64,000 nt of DNA, from the NCBI RefSeq assembly GCF_009208735.1, contig NZ_WFLJ01000013.1, positions 142,481 to 206,480 on the forward strand, in the 5' to 3' direction. Below, in pieces: positions 16,940 through 25,795 of the stretch (within the stretch, counting starts at the first letter, position 1; each line of letters starts with the position of its first letter). Made by a program: the position numbers and the translations under genes. Under the pieces are notes generated by a model that saw nothing but the letters and a program-made list of their open reading frames with translations, made no database searches and was not told the DNA's origin. The stretch comes from Janthinobacterium rivuli. GTDB lineage: Bacteria; Pseudomonadota; Gammaproteobacteria; Burkholderiales; Burkholderiaceae_D.

Positions 16940-18475
16940 ATGACCACCGACATCAAGGCTTCGATGCACCTGACTACTTCACAACAAAACTCGCTGACCC
17001 TGGCCGCCGTGTGCCTGGCCTCGCTCATGTTCGGCCTGGAAATTTCCAGCGTGCCCGTCATTCTGCCCACTCTGGAAACCGTGCTGCATGGCGACTTCAA
17101 GGACTTGCAGTGGATCATGAACGCCTACACCCTGGCGTGCACCACCGTGCTGATGGCCACGGGCACCCTGGCCGACCGCTATGGCCGCAAGCGCCTGCTG
17201 CTCGCCAGCTTGGCGCTGTTCGGCGTCAGCTCCCTCGCATGCGGCTGGGCCGGCGGCACCGGCGTGCTGATCGCCGCGCGCGCGCTGCAGGGTGCGGCCG
17301 GCGGCGCCATGCTGATTTGCCAGGTGGCCGTGCTGTCGCAGCAGTTCCCGGCGGGCGCCGCGCGGGGCAGGGCGTTCGGCGCCTGGGGCATCGTGTTTGG
17401 CCTGGGCCTGGGCTTTGGCCCCATCATCGGCGCGGCCATCGTCGCGCTGTCGAACTGGCAATGGGTATTTCTCGTGCACGGACCGCTGGCCGTCGTCGCG
17501 CTGCTGCTGGCGGCCCTGGGCGTGAGCGAATCGCGCGATCCGCAGCGGCGCAAGCTGGATGTGGCGGGCATCGTCACCCTGTCGCTGGCCGTGTTCAGCC
17601 TGGCATGGTGCATCACGCAGGGGCCGGCGCTGGGTTTCACGGACCCGCGTACGCTGGCCAGCCTGGCCGTGGCGCTGGTCAGTCTGATGCTGTTTGTCAT
17701 GATCGAGAAGCGCCAGGCGGCACCGATGGTCGATTTTTCCGTGTTTCGCATCCGCCGCTTCTCGGGTGCGCTGCTCGGTTCGGCGGGCATGAACTGCAGT
17801 TTCTGGCCGCTCATGATCTATCTGCCCCTGTATGTGCAACATGGCCTCGGCTACGGCAGCCTGGCCACGGGCCTGACCTTGCTGGCCTACACCTTGCCCA
17901 CCTTGCTCGTGCCGCCGCTGGCCGAGCGGCTGGCGCTGCGCTACCGGGCCGATGCGGTGATTCCCGCCGGCTTGCTGGCCATCGGCACGGGCTTGCTGCT
18001 GATGTGCTGGGGCAGCCGCGCGGACGCCGCCAGCTGGCTGACGATCCTGCCCGGCTGCCTGCTGGCCGGCACGGGGCTGGGCTTGACCAACACGCCCGTC
18101 ACCAACACGACGACGGGCGCCGTGCCGGGCGAACGGGCCGGCATGGCGTCCAGCATCGACATCAGCGCGCGCATGGTCAGCCTGTCGATCAATATTGCGC
18201 TGATGGGCTTTATCCTCATCAACGCCATCGAGTCCGTCTCGCGGCCGCATCTGCCCGGCGGCCTGGACGGGGCCGCCTTGCGCGCCTTGGCGGAGGATTT
18301 GTCGGCTGGCAAGGGTGCCGGCGCGCTGCCGGCCGGCGTGGCGAAGCTGGCATTGGCGCAAGGCTTTGGCGCCGTGATGCTGTACGGCGGCGTGGCCGCC
18401 TGCCTGTTCGCCGTGGCCAGCTGGCTCGTGTTTGGCGTCGGACGGACGGGTACCTTCAGGCTTGGGAAGCTATAA
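16940..18475 (+). CDS. DHA2-type MFS exporter
   Basis: A 511-residue membrane protein with about 14 hydrophobic segments. Motifs include LEISSVPVILPTLETVL (D1-like), GTLADRYGRKRLLLASLALF (motif A) and RALQGAAGGAMLICQVAVLS (motif C). It belongs to the same drug:proton antiporter group as the exporter at 14593 but is clearly diverged from it, so the two LysR/MFS pairs look like parallel modules rather than a recent duplication. The substrate is unknown. Confidence 0.87.
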   Translation: MTTDIKASMHLTTSQQNSLTLAAVCLASLMFGLEISSVPVILPTLETVLHGDFKDLQWIMNAYTLACTTVLMATGTLADRYGRKRLLLASLALFGVSSLACGWAGGTGVLIAARALQGAAGGAMLICQVAVLSQQFPAGAARGRAFGAWGIVFGLGLGFGPIIGAAIVALSNWQWVFLVHGPLAVVALLLAALGVSESRDPQRRKLDVAGIVTLSLAVFSLAWCITQGPALGFTDPRTLASLAVALVSLMLFVMIEKRQAAPMVDFSVFRIRRFSGALLGSAGMNCSFWPLMIYLPLYVQHGLGYGSLATGLTLLAYTLPTLLVPPLAERLALRYRADAVIPAGLLAIGTGLLLMCWGSRADAASWLTILPGCLLAGTGLGLTNTPVTNTTTGAVPGERAGMASSIDISARMVSLSINIALMGFILINAIESVSRPHLPGGLDGAALRALAEDLSAGKGAGALPAGVAKLALAQGFGAVMLYGGVAACLFAVASWLVFGVGRTGTFRLGKL

Positions 18476-18482
18476 TCTGCGC

Positions 18483-18506
18483 ACGTTGACAAGTGTAGCT
18501 CAACGT
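18483..18506 (+). promoter_or_regulatory. Dyad with embedded TTGACA -35
   Basis: ACGTTGA (18483-18489) and TCAACGT (18500-18506) are perfect 7-base inverted repeats with a 10-base loop. TTGACA, a consensus -35, spans 18486-18491, and TATTAC at 18507-18512 is a weak -10. The site lies just upstream of the gene at 18523, so it may be a regulated promoter with a very short leader. No T-run follows, which argues against a terminator. Confidence 0.35.
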
Positions 18507-18522
18507 TATTACGAGGCCGCCC

Positions 18523-19320
18523 ATGCATAAATTGATTTCCGAACTCACCCGTTTATATCTGTTCGAGGAACGCCAGCATTATGTCGATGCGGACGGCGGC
18601 GCGCAGCCTTTGATGCCGGCCGTGCTGGCGCGCCACTTGGCGGGAGAGCAGACGGTGGCCGTGCAACTCGTGAGCGAGGGCGGCCTGACGCGCGCGCTGG
18701 TGCTGGAGTTTGGCGGCAAGGGCGGCGGCGAGGCGCACTGGAGCGCGCTGTGCACGATCGCCAATGCCGTGCAGCACGAGCTGGACTTGCCGGCGCCCGC
18801 TGTCAGCATTTCCGGCACGGCGTTCCAGCTGTGGCTGTCGTTGGCCACGCCCGTGCCCGCCGCCCAGGCGCGCCAGTTCGTGCAGCTGCTGCGTTCCACT
18901 TTTTTGCCTGCCTCGACCGACATTCTCGCCGTGGCGCCGCCCGCTTACGTGGAGCAGGTGGCGCTGCCGCCAAGCCTGCAGCCGTCCGGCAAGTGGGCCG
19001 CCTTCATCCACCCCAGCATGGGCGCCGCCTTTGTCGACGAGCCGGGCCTGGACATGCCGCCGCCGCCCGCCGCCCAGCTGGGCTTTCTGGAGGGCTTGCG
19101 CAGCATTAACCCGGCCCAGTTCGCGCAGGCGCTGGCGAAATTGCAGGGACATGCGAGGCTGGCGGATGCCGCACCCGCGCCTGTCCCCATGGCCGCCCCT
19201 CCTGCGGCACCGTCCGCCACCGCGCCTGGCTTGCTGCTGCAGGACGCCACCCTGGAAGACATCGTGCGCTGGCTGCATGCGCGCAATATTGAGCCGACCT
19301 TTCGGCATCGGCTGCCCTGA
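18523..19320 (+). CDS. Primase-like (AEP/TOTE-type) protein, catalytic residues degenerate
   Basis: A 265-residue soluble protein that lacks an obvious annotation. The order of its segments matches the archaeo-eukaryotic primase domain of TOTE conflict-system proteins. VLARHLAGEQTVAVQLV (34-50) corresponds to the segment before motif I, and ALVLEFGGKGGGEAH (58-72) to the FLAVDFD region. VSISGTAFQLWLSLATPVPA (94-113) corresponds to the SGNGAHVWIFFEEPVPA region, VALPPSLQPSGKW (146-158) to the ALPLQ segment, and AAFVDEP (168-174) to the FLDE segment. The catalytic Asp pair of motif I and the His of motif II are absent. If the relation is real, it is an inactive, perhaps nucleic-acid-binding descendant. 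A Pro/Ala linker (205-235) leads to a short C-terminal helix. Confidence 0.45.
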   Translation: MHKLISELTRLYLFEERQHYVDADGGAQPLMPAVLARHLAGEQTVAVQLVSEGGLTRALVLEFGGKGGGEAHWSALCTIANAVQHELDLPAPAVSISGTAFQLWLSLATPVPAAQARQFVQLLRSTFLPASTDILAVAPPAYVEQVALPPSLQPSGKWAAFIHPSMGAAFVDEPGLDMPPPPAAQLGFLEGLRSINPAQFAQALAKLQGHARLADAAPAPVPMAAPPAAPSATAPGLLLQDATLEDIVRWLHARNIEPTFRHRLP

Positions 19321-19462
19321 TCGTCCGGCTTGCTGCCGGCAGCCTTGAACAATTGTTGTGGAAATGCAACCAGCGAAATAAATCACCCGCGCGTGGCATT
19401 TGGAGATTGTCTTTCTGGTATGGCGGCAGGAAGATGCAAACTCTTCAATTCCAAAAACGGGG

Positions 19463-20701
19463 ATGGCCATGCAACGTACACGCCTTTTTGCCGCAACGCT
19501 GATCTTGTCGTTCCAGTGCTCCACTGCCTTTGCTGTCGTCTCCGTCAAGAGCCTGACGGCCAATATACAGAAGGAAAAGAATGCCGTTGACCTCGGCAAC
19601 GAGCTGAATAGCTTTTTCAAGAATGGCGGCTGTGTCTTGCCCAAGGAGTTGACGAAAAAGCTGGACAAGAAGGACAAGGCCTACATTCCTGGCGAGCTGA
19701 AGAGCATACTGGCCAGCGACCTGGTGGCGGAAGTCGACAAGTATTCGGGCCAGAGCGTGTTGCGTGTACTGAATACGGCCATCTTCGTCGATACGAAATC
19801 GAGTGCCCGGCAGGTGACATTGACCGGTGCGGAAACCTATACGGGCTACGACCCGCTGCGCAATATGGATACGCAGACGAATAATTTTGCCTATGCGATG
19901 GATTGCTCGGGCTTCCTCAATTCGTCCATCAGCGTTGCCGGCGGCATTTCCGGCAATGACGGCGCCATCGCCGCAAAGAATGCGCTGGAGACAAAAAAAT
20001 CCATGCTGGCGGTCAAGGCCTCCGTCTTTTCCCCGATTGCGCTGGCGCTGGCGCCCGATATCGGCGGCAACCTGACCCGCCGCCAGCGCATCAGCGTGCT
20101 GTACTCGCTGTCGCGGGAAATCCGCGGCGCGGACCCCGCCGCGCCCGACAGCACCAAGGTGTCGTCGGGCAGGATGTTTCCCGCCGTGTGGATTTCCAGC
20201 GCGGGCGCATCGTCGTTCCAGGGCCAGACCACGCTGTCTGGCAATGCCGGTGCGGGGATCGGCGTGCTATCGGCCTCCGCGAATACGGCTGGGAACGCGA
20301 CTTTCTCCAAGAGCATTTCGTTCAGCCAGTTTGATACCTATATCATCAACTCGCAGGAAATTTCTACGGTGGAAACCGATTTGAAGACCATACACGAGAC
20401 GGTCGTCCAACTGGTCAACGCCACGCCCAATGCCACGCGCCTGGTGCAGGTGGATCAATCGTTCCAGGTGGCTTTCGACTTGCCGCGCCTGATCTGCCAG
20501 AAAAACTGGACGATCCGCAGTGCCAGGACGCCAGCAGTGTCGCTGCCGGGCACGGTACAGATCGCCGATGGGCAGTCCCGCTGCGAAATGACGATCAGTC
20601 CCGCAGCGCCATTGGCCAATGATGAAACCGGCCTGGTCCTGGAAGCGGCAAGCGACTTGACGCCGGAACTCAAGTTCGTGCTCAAGGCGCCGCTGCGCTA
20701 G
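19463..20701 (+). CDS. Exported protein of unknown function
   Basis: A 412-residue protein that I do not recognise. ATG 19463 or 19469 gives a signal peptide (TRLFAATLILSFQCSTAFAV). The mature part is Lys/Asp-rich at first (GNELNSFFKNGGCVLPKELT), then has an AYAMDCSGFLNSSISVAGG stretch reminiscent of proteins that insert into or associate with membranes, and ends in a beta-rich domain with QSFQVAFDLPRLICQ. Four mature Cys residues could form disulfides. It stands alone, with a divergent-style leader of 140 bases containing no clear promoter. Confidence 0.55.
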   Translation: MAMQRTRLFAATLILSFQCSTAFAVVSVKSLTANIQKEKNAVDLGNELNSFFKNGGCVLPKELTKKLDKKDKAYIPGELKSILASDLVAEVDKYSGQSVLRVLNTAIFVDTKSSARQVTLTGAETYTGYDPLRNMDTQTNNFAYAMDCSGFLNSSISVAGGISGNDGAIAAKNALETKKSMLAVKASVFSPIALALAPDIGGNLTRRQRISVLYSLSREIRGADPAAPDSTKVSSGRMFPAVWISSAGASSFQGQTTLSGNAGAGIGVLSASANTAGNATFSKSISFSQFDTYIINSQEISTVETDLKTIHETVVQLVNATPNATRLVQVDQSFQVAFDLPRLICQKNWTIRSARTPAVSLPGTVQIADGQSRCEMTISPAAPLANDETGLVLEAASDLTPELKFVLKAPLR

Positions 20702-20805
20702 CCTGGCCCGCGCCGCCGTCGCCCGCCCTTGCGCGAGCAATGTCCCGGGCGCGACATCGTGCTATGGGGCGGCGACGCCAGCGCGACGGCTGGCGGCACA
20801 ATAAA

Positions 20806-21867
20806 TCAGGCCGCCATTTCCCCAAGCAGCGTGGAGATCAACTGCGCGGCCGGCATGGCCCGCGCCAGCGGCGCCCCTTGGCCGGCCCAGTACGCGCCAA
20901 ACTCACTGTTGCCGTGCTGGCTGGCCAGCGCGTTCAATCGTTTGGCGGCATCGTAGGCGACGGGATAGTCGGCCGGCGCCGGGCTGCCCGGCGCTTCGGC
21001 GTACTCGATGAAGCGGTTGTCGATGCCGCGCGCCAGGCGGCCGGACAAGGTCGCCGTCAAGCGCGTGCTTGCCGCCCGTTCGCTGTGCAGCTTGGCCCGG
21101 TAACCCGCATTGGCCGCCGATTCCGGGCACAGCACGAACGCCGTGCCCAGCTGCGCGGCCGCGGCGCCCAGGTCCAGCGCGGCGCGGATGCCTTGTCCAT
21201 CCATGATGCCGCCGGCGGCGATCAGGGGGAGCGCGGTGCGACCCGCCAGCAGGCGCAGCAGGACGCCGGTGCTGTGGCGCTCGTCCGGCGCTTGCGGATC
21301 GAAGACGCCGCGATGCCCGCCCGCTTCCACGCCCTGCGCCACGATGGCGTCGACCCCCGCCTGTTCGATCAGGATTGCTTCGCGCACGCTGGTGGCCGTG
21401 GCCAGCGTGTAGATGCCGGCCTGGCGCAGGGCGGCGATCTTTTCCGTCGACGGCAAGCCGAAATGAAAACTGACGACGGCGGGACGCAGTTCCAGCAACA
21501 GCTCGAACGCCGCCTCGTCGCCGAGAAACGTTGGATAGATCTCGTCGAGCGCCACCGGCACGGCCGCGCCCAGCTCGGCAAACAGGGGCGCCAGATGGGC
21601 CAGCCAGGCCGCTTCCCTGTGCACATCCCGGACGGCAGGCGCATGGCAGAACACATTGATATTGAAGGGCTTGTCCGTCAGCGCGCGCGTGTCGACGATC
21701 ATCTGGCGCGCCTGCGCCACCGTGCCGGCGCCGATCGCCAGCGAACCGAGGCCGCCCGCATGCGAGACGGCGGCGGCCATGCGCGGCGTGGAGACGCCCG
21801 CCATCGGCGCCTGGATGATGGGGAACCGCAGGCCGAGGCGGTCGAGGAAGCGTTCGATTGAAGTCAT
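20806..21867 (-). CDS. Nitronate monooxygenase
   Basis: A 353-residue FMN-dependent TIM-barrel enzyme that oxidises alkyl nitronates such as propionate 3-nitronate to the aldehyde and nitrogen oxides. RFPIIQAPMAGVSTPRM opens the barrel, VVSFHFG holds the likely catalytic His135, QGVEAGGHRG (178-187) binds FMN phosphate, and LIAAGGIMDG is the later FMN loop. AAGGAC lies before ATG 21867. It is divergent from a LysR gene, which may control it. Confidence 0.9.
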   Translation of the reverse strand: MTSIERFLDRLGLRFPIIQAPMAGVSTPRMAAAVSHAGGLGSLAIGAGTVAQARQMIVDTRALTDKPFNINVFCHAPAVRDVHREAAWLAHLAPLFAELGAAVPVALDEIYPTFLGDEAAFELLLELRPAVVSFHFGLPSTEKIAALRQAGIYTLATATSVREAILIEQAGVDAIVAQGVEAGGHRGVFDPQAPDERHSTGVLLRLLAGRTALPLIAAGGIMDGQGIRAALDLGAAAAQLGTAFVLCPESAANAGYRAKLHSERAASTRLTATLSGRLARGIDNRFIEYAEAPGSPAPADYPVAYDAAKRLNALASQHGNSEFGAYWAGQGAPLARAMPAAQLISTLLGEMAA

Positions 21868-21903
21868 GATGTGTCCTTCATGAAGTTGAGATTACCGTAT
21901 TCG

Positions 21904-21920
21904 ATTCTTAGTTTGAGAAT
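21904..21920. promoter_or_regulatory. LysR-box-like dyad between nitronate monooxygenase and LysR genes
   Basis: ATTCT (21904-21908) and AGAAT (21916-21920) are inverted repeats with a 7-base centre, fitting the T-N11-A form of LysR sites. A second pair, GTATTC near 21897 and GAATAC near 21948, brackets it. The position midway between divergent genes at 21867 and 21955 suits control of both. Confidence 0.45.
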
Positions 21921-21954
21921 ATAATAGCACAATCATTTTCAAAAAGAGAATACG

Positions 21955-22830
21955 ATGGATTTGGAATCATTGCGGATTTTTTGCTCGGTCGCCAGTGAAC
22001 TGAGCGTCACCCAGGCCGCAGCCAGGCTGGCTCGGGCGCCGTCCAGCGTCACCACGCGCATCCAGCAGCTGGAAGCCGACATCGGCGCCGCACTGTTCGT
22101 GCGCACGAATAAACGCATGGCTCTGACGGCGGCGGGCGAACGCTTTCTCGAGTATGCGCAGCGCCTGCTGGCGCTGGCGGAAGAGGCCAGGCACGTCGTC
22201 ACGGGCGGGCGCGAGGGCGGCACCTTGCGCGTCGGCAGCATGGAAAGCACGGCGGCCAGCCGCCTGCCGGCGCTGCTGGCCGCGTATCACGCCCGCTATC
22301 CGGCGACGCGCCTGGCGCTGGGCACGGGGCCGTCGCGCCCCCTGATCGAGCAAGTGCGCACGGGCTTGCTCGACTGCGCCTTTGTCGCCTTGCCGCCGGC
22401 GTTCGGCGGCGCCGCCGCCCTGGCGGAGCTGGGCCTGGCATCGACGGCCGTGTGGCGCGAGGAGCTGTGCCTGCTGCTGCCGGCCAGCGAAGCGCAGGCG
22501 CGCCGCGCCGTGGATGTGCGCACGCGCTCGCTGGCGGCGTTTCAGCAGGGCTGCACCTATCGCGGCATCGCTGAGGACTTGCTGGGATTGGCCGGCAGCA
22601 CGCAGTGGCGGGTGCAGGAAATGAGTTCGTATCACTGCATGATCGCCTGCGTGGCGGCCGGCGCCTGCGTGACCCTGCTGCCCGCCAGCGTGCTGGCGCT
22701 GTCGGACGCGCCGGCCACCTTGACAACCCTGCCTGCCGGGCAGATTGACACCTTGCTGGTGTGGCGCGCGGGATTCGACGTGCCCGCCTTTCAACACTTG
22801 CTGGCGCAGCTCGGCGAGGCGGCGCCGTGA
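21955..22830 (+). CDS. LysR-family regulator
   Basis: A 291-residue LysR protein. The helix-turn-helix is VTQAAARLARAPSSVTTRIQ, and the effector domain resembles the GltR/YofA-type group (LRVGSMESTAASRLPALL). AGAG precedes ATG 21955. Its stop overlaps the GTG start of the YbfB-type MFS gene, so the two are co-translated; it is divergent from the nitronate monooxygenase gene. It may control both. Ligand unknown. Confidence 0.88.
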   Translation: MDLESLRIFCSVASELSVTQAAARLARAPSSVTTRIQQLEADIGAALFVRTNKRMALTAAGERFLEYAQRLLALAEEARHVVTGGREGGTLRVGSMESTAASRLPALLAAYHARYPATRLALGTGPSRPLIEQVRTGLLDCAFVALPPAFGGAAALAELGLASTAVWREELCLLLPASEAQARRAVDVRTRSLAAFQQGCTYRGIAEDLLGLAGSTQWRVQEMSSYHCMIACVAAGACVTLLPASVLALSDAPATLTTLPAGQIDTLLVWRAGFDVPAFQHLLAQLGEAAP

Positions 22831-23946
22831 GCGCGCCGGCCCGGCTGCGCGAAGCCGTCGCGGCGGCGGCCATCCTCGCCATCGGCATGGGTTTCGGCCG
22901 CTTCGCCTTCACGGCCATCTACCCGCACATGCTGGGGGAGGGCGTGTTGACCTTGCGCGACTGCAGCCTGGCCGCCTCGGCCAACTATGCGGGCTATCTG
23001 CTGGGCGCCATCCTGGCCATGCGCGCGCGGGCGCCCGGCGCGCACCGGCTGTGCCTATGGTCGGTGGCCGGCACGGCGCTGTGCCTGGGCGTGCTGGCCT
23101 TGACTATGCCGGTCTGGCTTTTCGTGACGGTGCGGGGCGTGGCGGGCGTCTTCAGCGCCCTGGCCATGGTGGCCGCCTCGCTGTGGCTGCTGGTGCAGCG
23201 CCGGCAGGCGCGCGGCGCGCCGCTGCTGTACGCGGGCGTGGGCGCCGGCATCGCCGTCTCGGCCGAGTTGCTGGTGCTGGCGTCGCACCTGGGCTGGCGC
23301 AGCACCGGCATGTGGCTGCTGCTGGCCGGCGTCACCGTGCTGCTGGGGCTGGCGGCCGTGCCCGTCATTGCCTCCGGCGGCCAGGCGACGCCCGATGCGT
23401 CGCCGCCAGCCGCCGCGCCGGCGCTGGCGCCCGTCGCGCCCTGGCCGCTGGTGCTGATCTACGGGCTGGCGGGACTCGGCTACATCGTCACGGCCACGTA
23501 TCTGCCCGTGCTGGTCAGGACGGCCTTGCCCGATCTCGATTCCGCCCACGTGTGGGCGGTGTTCGGCCTGGGCGCGGCGCCCTCGTGTTTCCTGTGGCAC
23601 CGGCTGCACGAGCGCCTCGGCACGCGCCAGGCGCTGCGGCTGAATCTGGCGCTGCAGGCGCTGGGCGTGGCCTTGCCCGTGCTGGCGCCCTCGGCCGCCG
23701 GTTACTTGCTCAGCGGGCGGTACGTTTGTCGGCACCGTGACCATCGCCATGCCGGCCGCGCAGCGGGCGGCGCTCAAGGCGGGCGCCAACATGATGGCCA
23801 TCATGACGGTGGTCTACAGCGTGGGGCAGATCATCGGCCCCGTGCTGGCAGGCAGCCTGCAGGCGCAGTTCCACAGTTTCAGCGGTGCGCTGCTGGCCGC
23901 CGCCGGCGCGCTGCTGCTGGCGATGATCGTGAGCCTGCGGCTGTAA
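22827..23946 (+). pseudogene. YbfB/YjiJ-type MFS transporter, frameshifted
   Basis: The gene starts at GTG 22827, overlapping the LysR stop. It encodes an MFS protein with GMGFGRFAFTAIYPHML near the N-terminus, the mark of the YbfB/YjiJ family of putative exporters. At about 23713-23718 (AGCGGGCGG) an extra G shifts the frame. The natural continuation GTFVGTVTIAMPAAQRAALK and two final membrane helices lie in the next frame and end at TAA 23944-23946. Without the shift the product would be about 370 residues and complete. A single base separates it from an intact gene, so a recent mutation or a sequencing error are both possible. Confidence 0.75.
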
Positions 23947-23949
23947 AAC

Positions 23950-24999
23950 TCAGAGGCCGAATGCGCAACGCATGAAGTCGCCCCGCAACGCGTTGACCCT
24001 GGCGGAATCGCGCGTGTAGTACAGTTTATTGGTCAGCAGCACGGCATAGCGGCCGCGCCGGGGGCTCAGCCACATGGCCGTGCCGGTGAACCCCTGGTGG
24101 CACCAGACGTCGTCTTCCGGCCCGGTGCCCGCCGCCGGGTGCCAGAACAGGCCGCGCGCGGGATTTAAGGAACCCGTCTGTACCGTCAGCGAGGCGCGCA
24201 CCCAGTCCGCATCGAACACCTCGCCGTGGCGGCCCGCTTGCGGCACCAGCATCGCCCGCAGGAAGCGCTGCAGGTCGGGCACGTTGGAAAACAGCCCGGC
24301 GATGCCGCATACGCCGCCCAGCAGCCGGGTCGAGAAATCATGCACCACGCCGGCAAGGTGGGCGCCCGCCTGCTCGCAATATTCGGTCGGCGCGACCAGC
24401 TGGCCGGGCCGTGGCGTCACCGGGCCGTAGCCCGTGGCGGCCATGCCCAGCGGCCGCAGGACATGCTCGGCCAGGGCCTGGTCCAGGGGCATGTCCAGCA
24501 GCCGCTCGATGACCAGGCCGAGGATCAGTGCCGCGCGGTCCGTGTATTCGACAGCCTGGCCCGGCGTGCCTTCCAGCGGTTCGCGCAGCACGCCGCGCAC
24601 GATATCGTCGTACACCTCGCCATAGCTGGCGCGCAGGCGGGCGCGCAGCGGCAAGCCGGCCGTATGCGTCAGCAGCTGGAAAATGGTGATGGGCGCCAGC
24701 GCATGGCCCTGCGTGCCGGGCAGCACATCGGCCAGGCGGTCGTCCAGGCGCAGACGTTTTTGCGTCACCAGCCTGCCCGTCAGCGCCCAGACGCTGACGA
24801 TCTTGGTCAGCGACGCGATGTCGAACAAGGTCTCCACTTGCATCGCGGCACTGGCGGGCGCGGGCGTGAGCCGCCCGGCGGCGCCCGCCATACTGTCGTC
24901 GAGGGTACCCATGGCCCAGGCTGCGCCTGGAAAAATCCGTTCCTGCACGCCGGCTTGCACCAGTTCCGCCAGTTGCTCTCTTTGCTCGCTTATCTGCAT
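23950..24999 (-). CDS. Class C beta-lactamase-like serine hydrolase
   Basis: A 349-residue protein of the beta-lactamase/penicillin-binding fold. The nucleophile motif is SLTK (Ser63, Lys66), the second motif is YTD (Tyr152-Asp154, in place of the more common YxN), and HQGFTG near residue 310 takes the place of the KTG box. No signal peptide is visible, so it is probably cytoplasmic and more likely an esterase or peptidase than an antibiotic-degrading enzyme. It is the last gene of a three-gene set with an alpha/beta hydrolase and an M14 peptidase. Confidence 0.85.
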   Translation of the reverse strand: MQISEQREQLAELVQAGVQERIFPGAAWAMGTLDDSMAGAAGRLTPAPASAAMQVETLFDIASLTKIVSVWALTGRLVTQKRLRLDDRLADVLPGTQGHALAPITIFQLLTHTAGLPLRARLRASYGEVYDDIVRGVLREPLEGTPGQAVEYTDRAALILGLVIERLLDMPLDQALAEHVLRPLGMAATGYGPVTPRPGQLVAPTEYCEQAGAHLAGVVHDFSTRLLGGVCGIAGLFSNVPDLQRFLRAMLVPQAGRHGEVFDADWVRASLTVQTGSLNPARGLFWHPAAGTGPEDDVWCHQGFTGTAMWLSPRRGRYAVLLTNKLYYTRDSARVNALRGDFMRCAFGL

Positions 25000-25033
25000 G
25001 ATGATTGTACTGTCGTTGTCCTGTCATGGTCCG

Positions 25034-25795
25034 TCACTTCCCCCCCAGCCAGCGCGCCACCGATTGCGCCACCCATTCTCCCTCGTCGAGCGGCAAGTCG
25101 TGGCCCGCGTCGCCGTGGATCAGGCAATCGGCCTGCCAGGCGCGCGCCAGACGCTGCGAGCAGCGGTGGTCGACCAGCCGGTCTTGCGCGCCGGCCATCA
25201 CCAGCACGGGCATGGCCGGGCGGCTTGCAGGTGCGCGGTAGCGGGCGGCCGACAGCAGCTGGCGCAGCGCGTTGGGCCGGCTGACCGGGTATTCCTGCTG
25301 GTAACTGAGCCAGTCGGCCAGCAGCGCGGGGTTGCCATGGGCATTCCTGCTGCTCGTCAGGCGCAATATCAATGCTTCCTGGCTGGCGGCATCACCCAGC
25401 AGCAGCTGGCGCAGCAGGGAGCCGTAGTTTTGCCAGCGCAGGCGCCGGTAAAACGGGCTATGCGGGCGCATGCTGGTGTTGAGCAGCACGCAGCGGGCGA
25501 TTTCCTGCGGATAGCGGTGGGCCCACTCGACGGCCACCATGCCGCCCAGGGACAGAGCCAGCAGATGGTAGGGCGGGGCGATGGCGCGCGCCAGCAAGTC
25601 CGCGCGGCAGCTTTCCACCATGGCGGCCACGCGGGTGGCGCTGGCCTCCTCGTGGCGCGTGCCGTTGCCGGGCAAGTCCGGCGTGACGATGCCGGCGCCG
25701 GGCAGGGCGCGCGCCAGGGTGGCGGGGAAGCTGCCCCAGTGGCGCTGTTCGCGCATCAGGCCGCGCAGCAAGACCCAGGTGGACGATCCGCTCAT
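25034..25795 (-). CDS. Alpha/beta hydrolase
   Basis: A 253-residue hydrolase. LALSLGGMVAVEWAHRYPQE holds the nucleophile elbow (S-L-G-G form), VLVMAGAQDRLVD the acid, and GDAGHDLPLDE the His. The start ATG 25795 overlaps the stop of the M14 peptidase gene (ATGA), showing translational coupling, and the serine hydrolase follows after 34 bases. The substrate is unknown; esters or peptides handled with the neighbouring peptidase are likely. Confidence 0.85.
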   Translation of the reverse strand: MSGSSTWVLLRGLMREQRHWGSFPATLARALPGAGIVTPDLPGNGTRHEEASATRVAAMVESCRADLLARAIAPPYHLLALSLGGMVAVEWAHRYPQEIARCVLLNTSMRPHSPFYRRLRWQNYGSLLRQLLLGDAASQEALILRLTSSRNAHGNPALLADWLSYQQEYPVSRPNALRQLLSAARYRAPASRPAMPVLVMAGAQDRLVDHRCSQRLARAWQADCLIHGDAGHDLPLDEGEWVAQSVARWLGGK

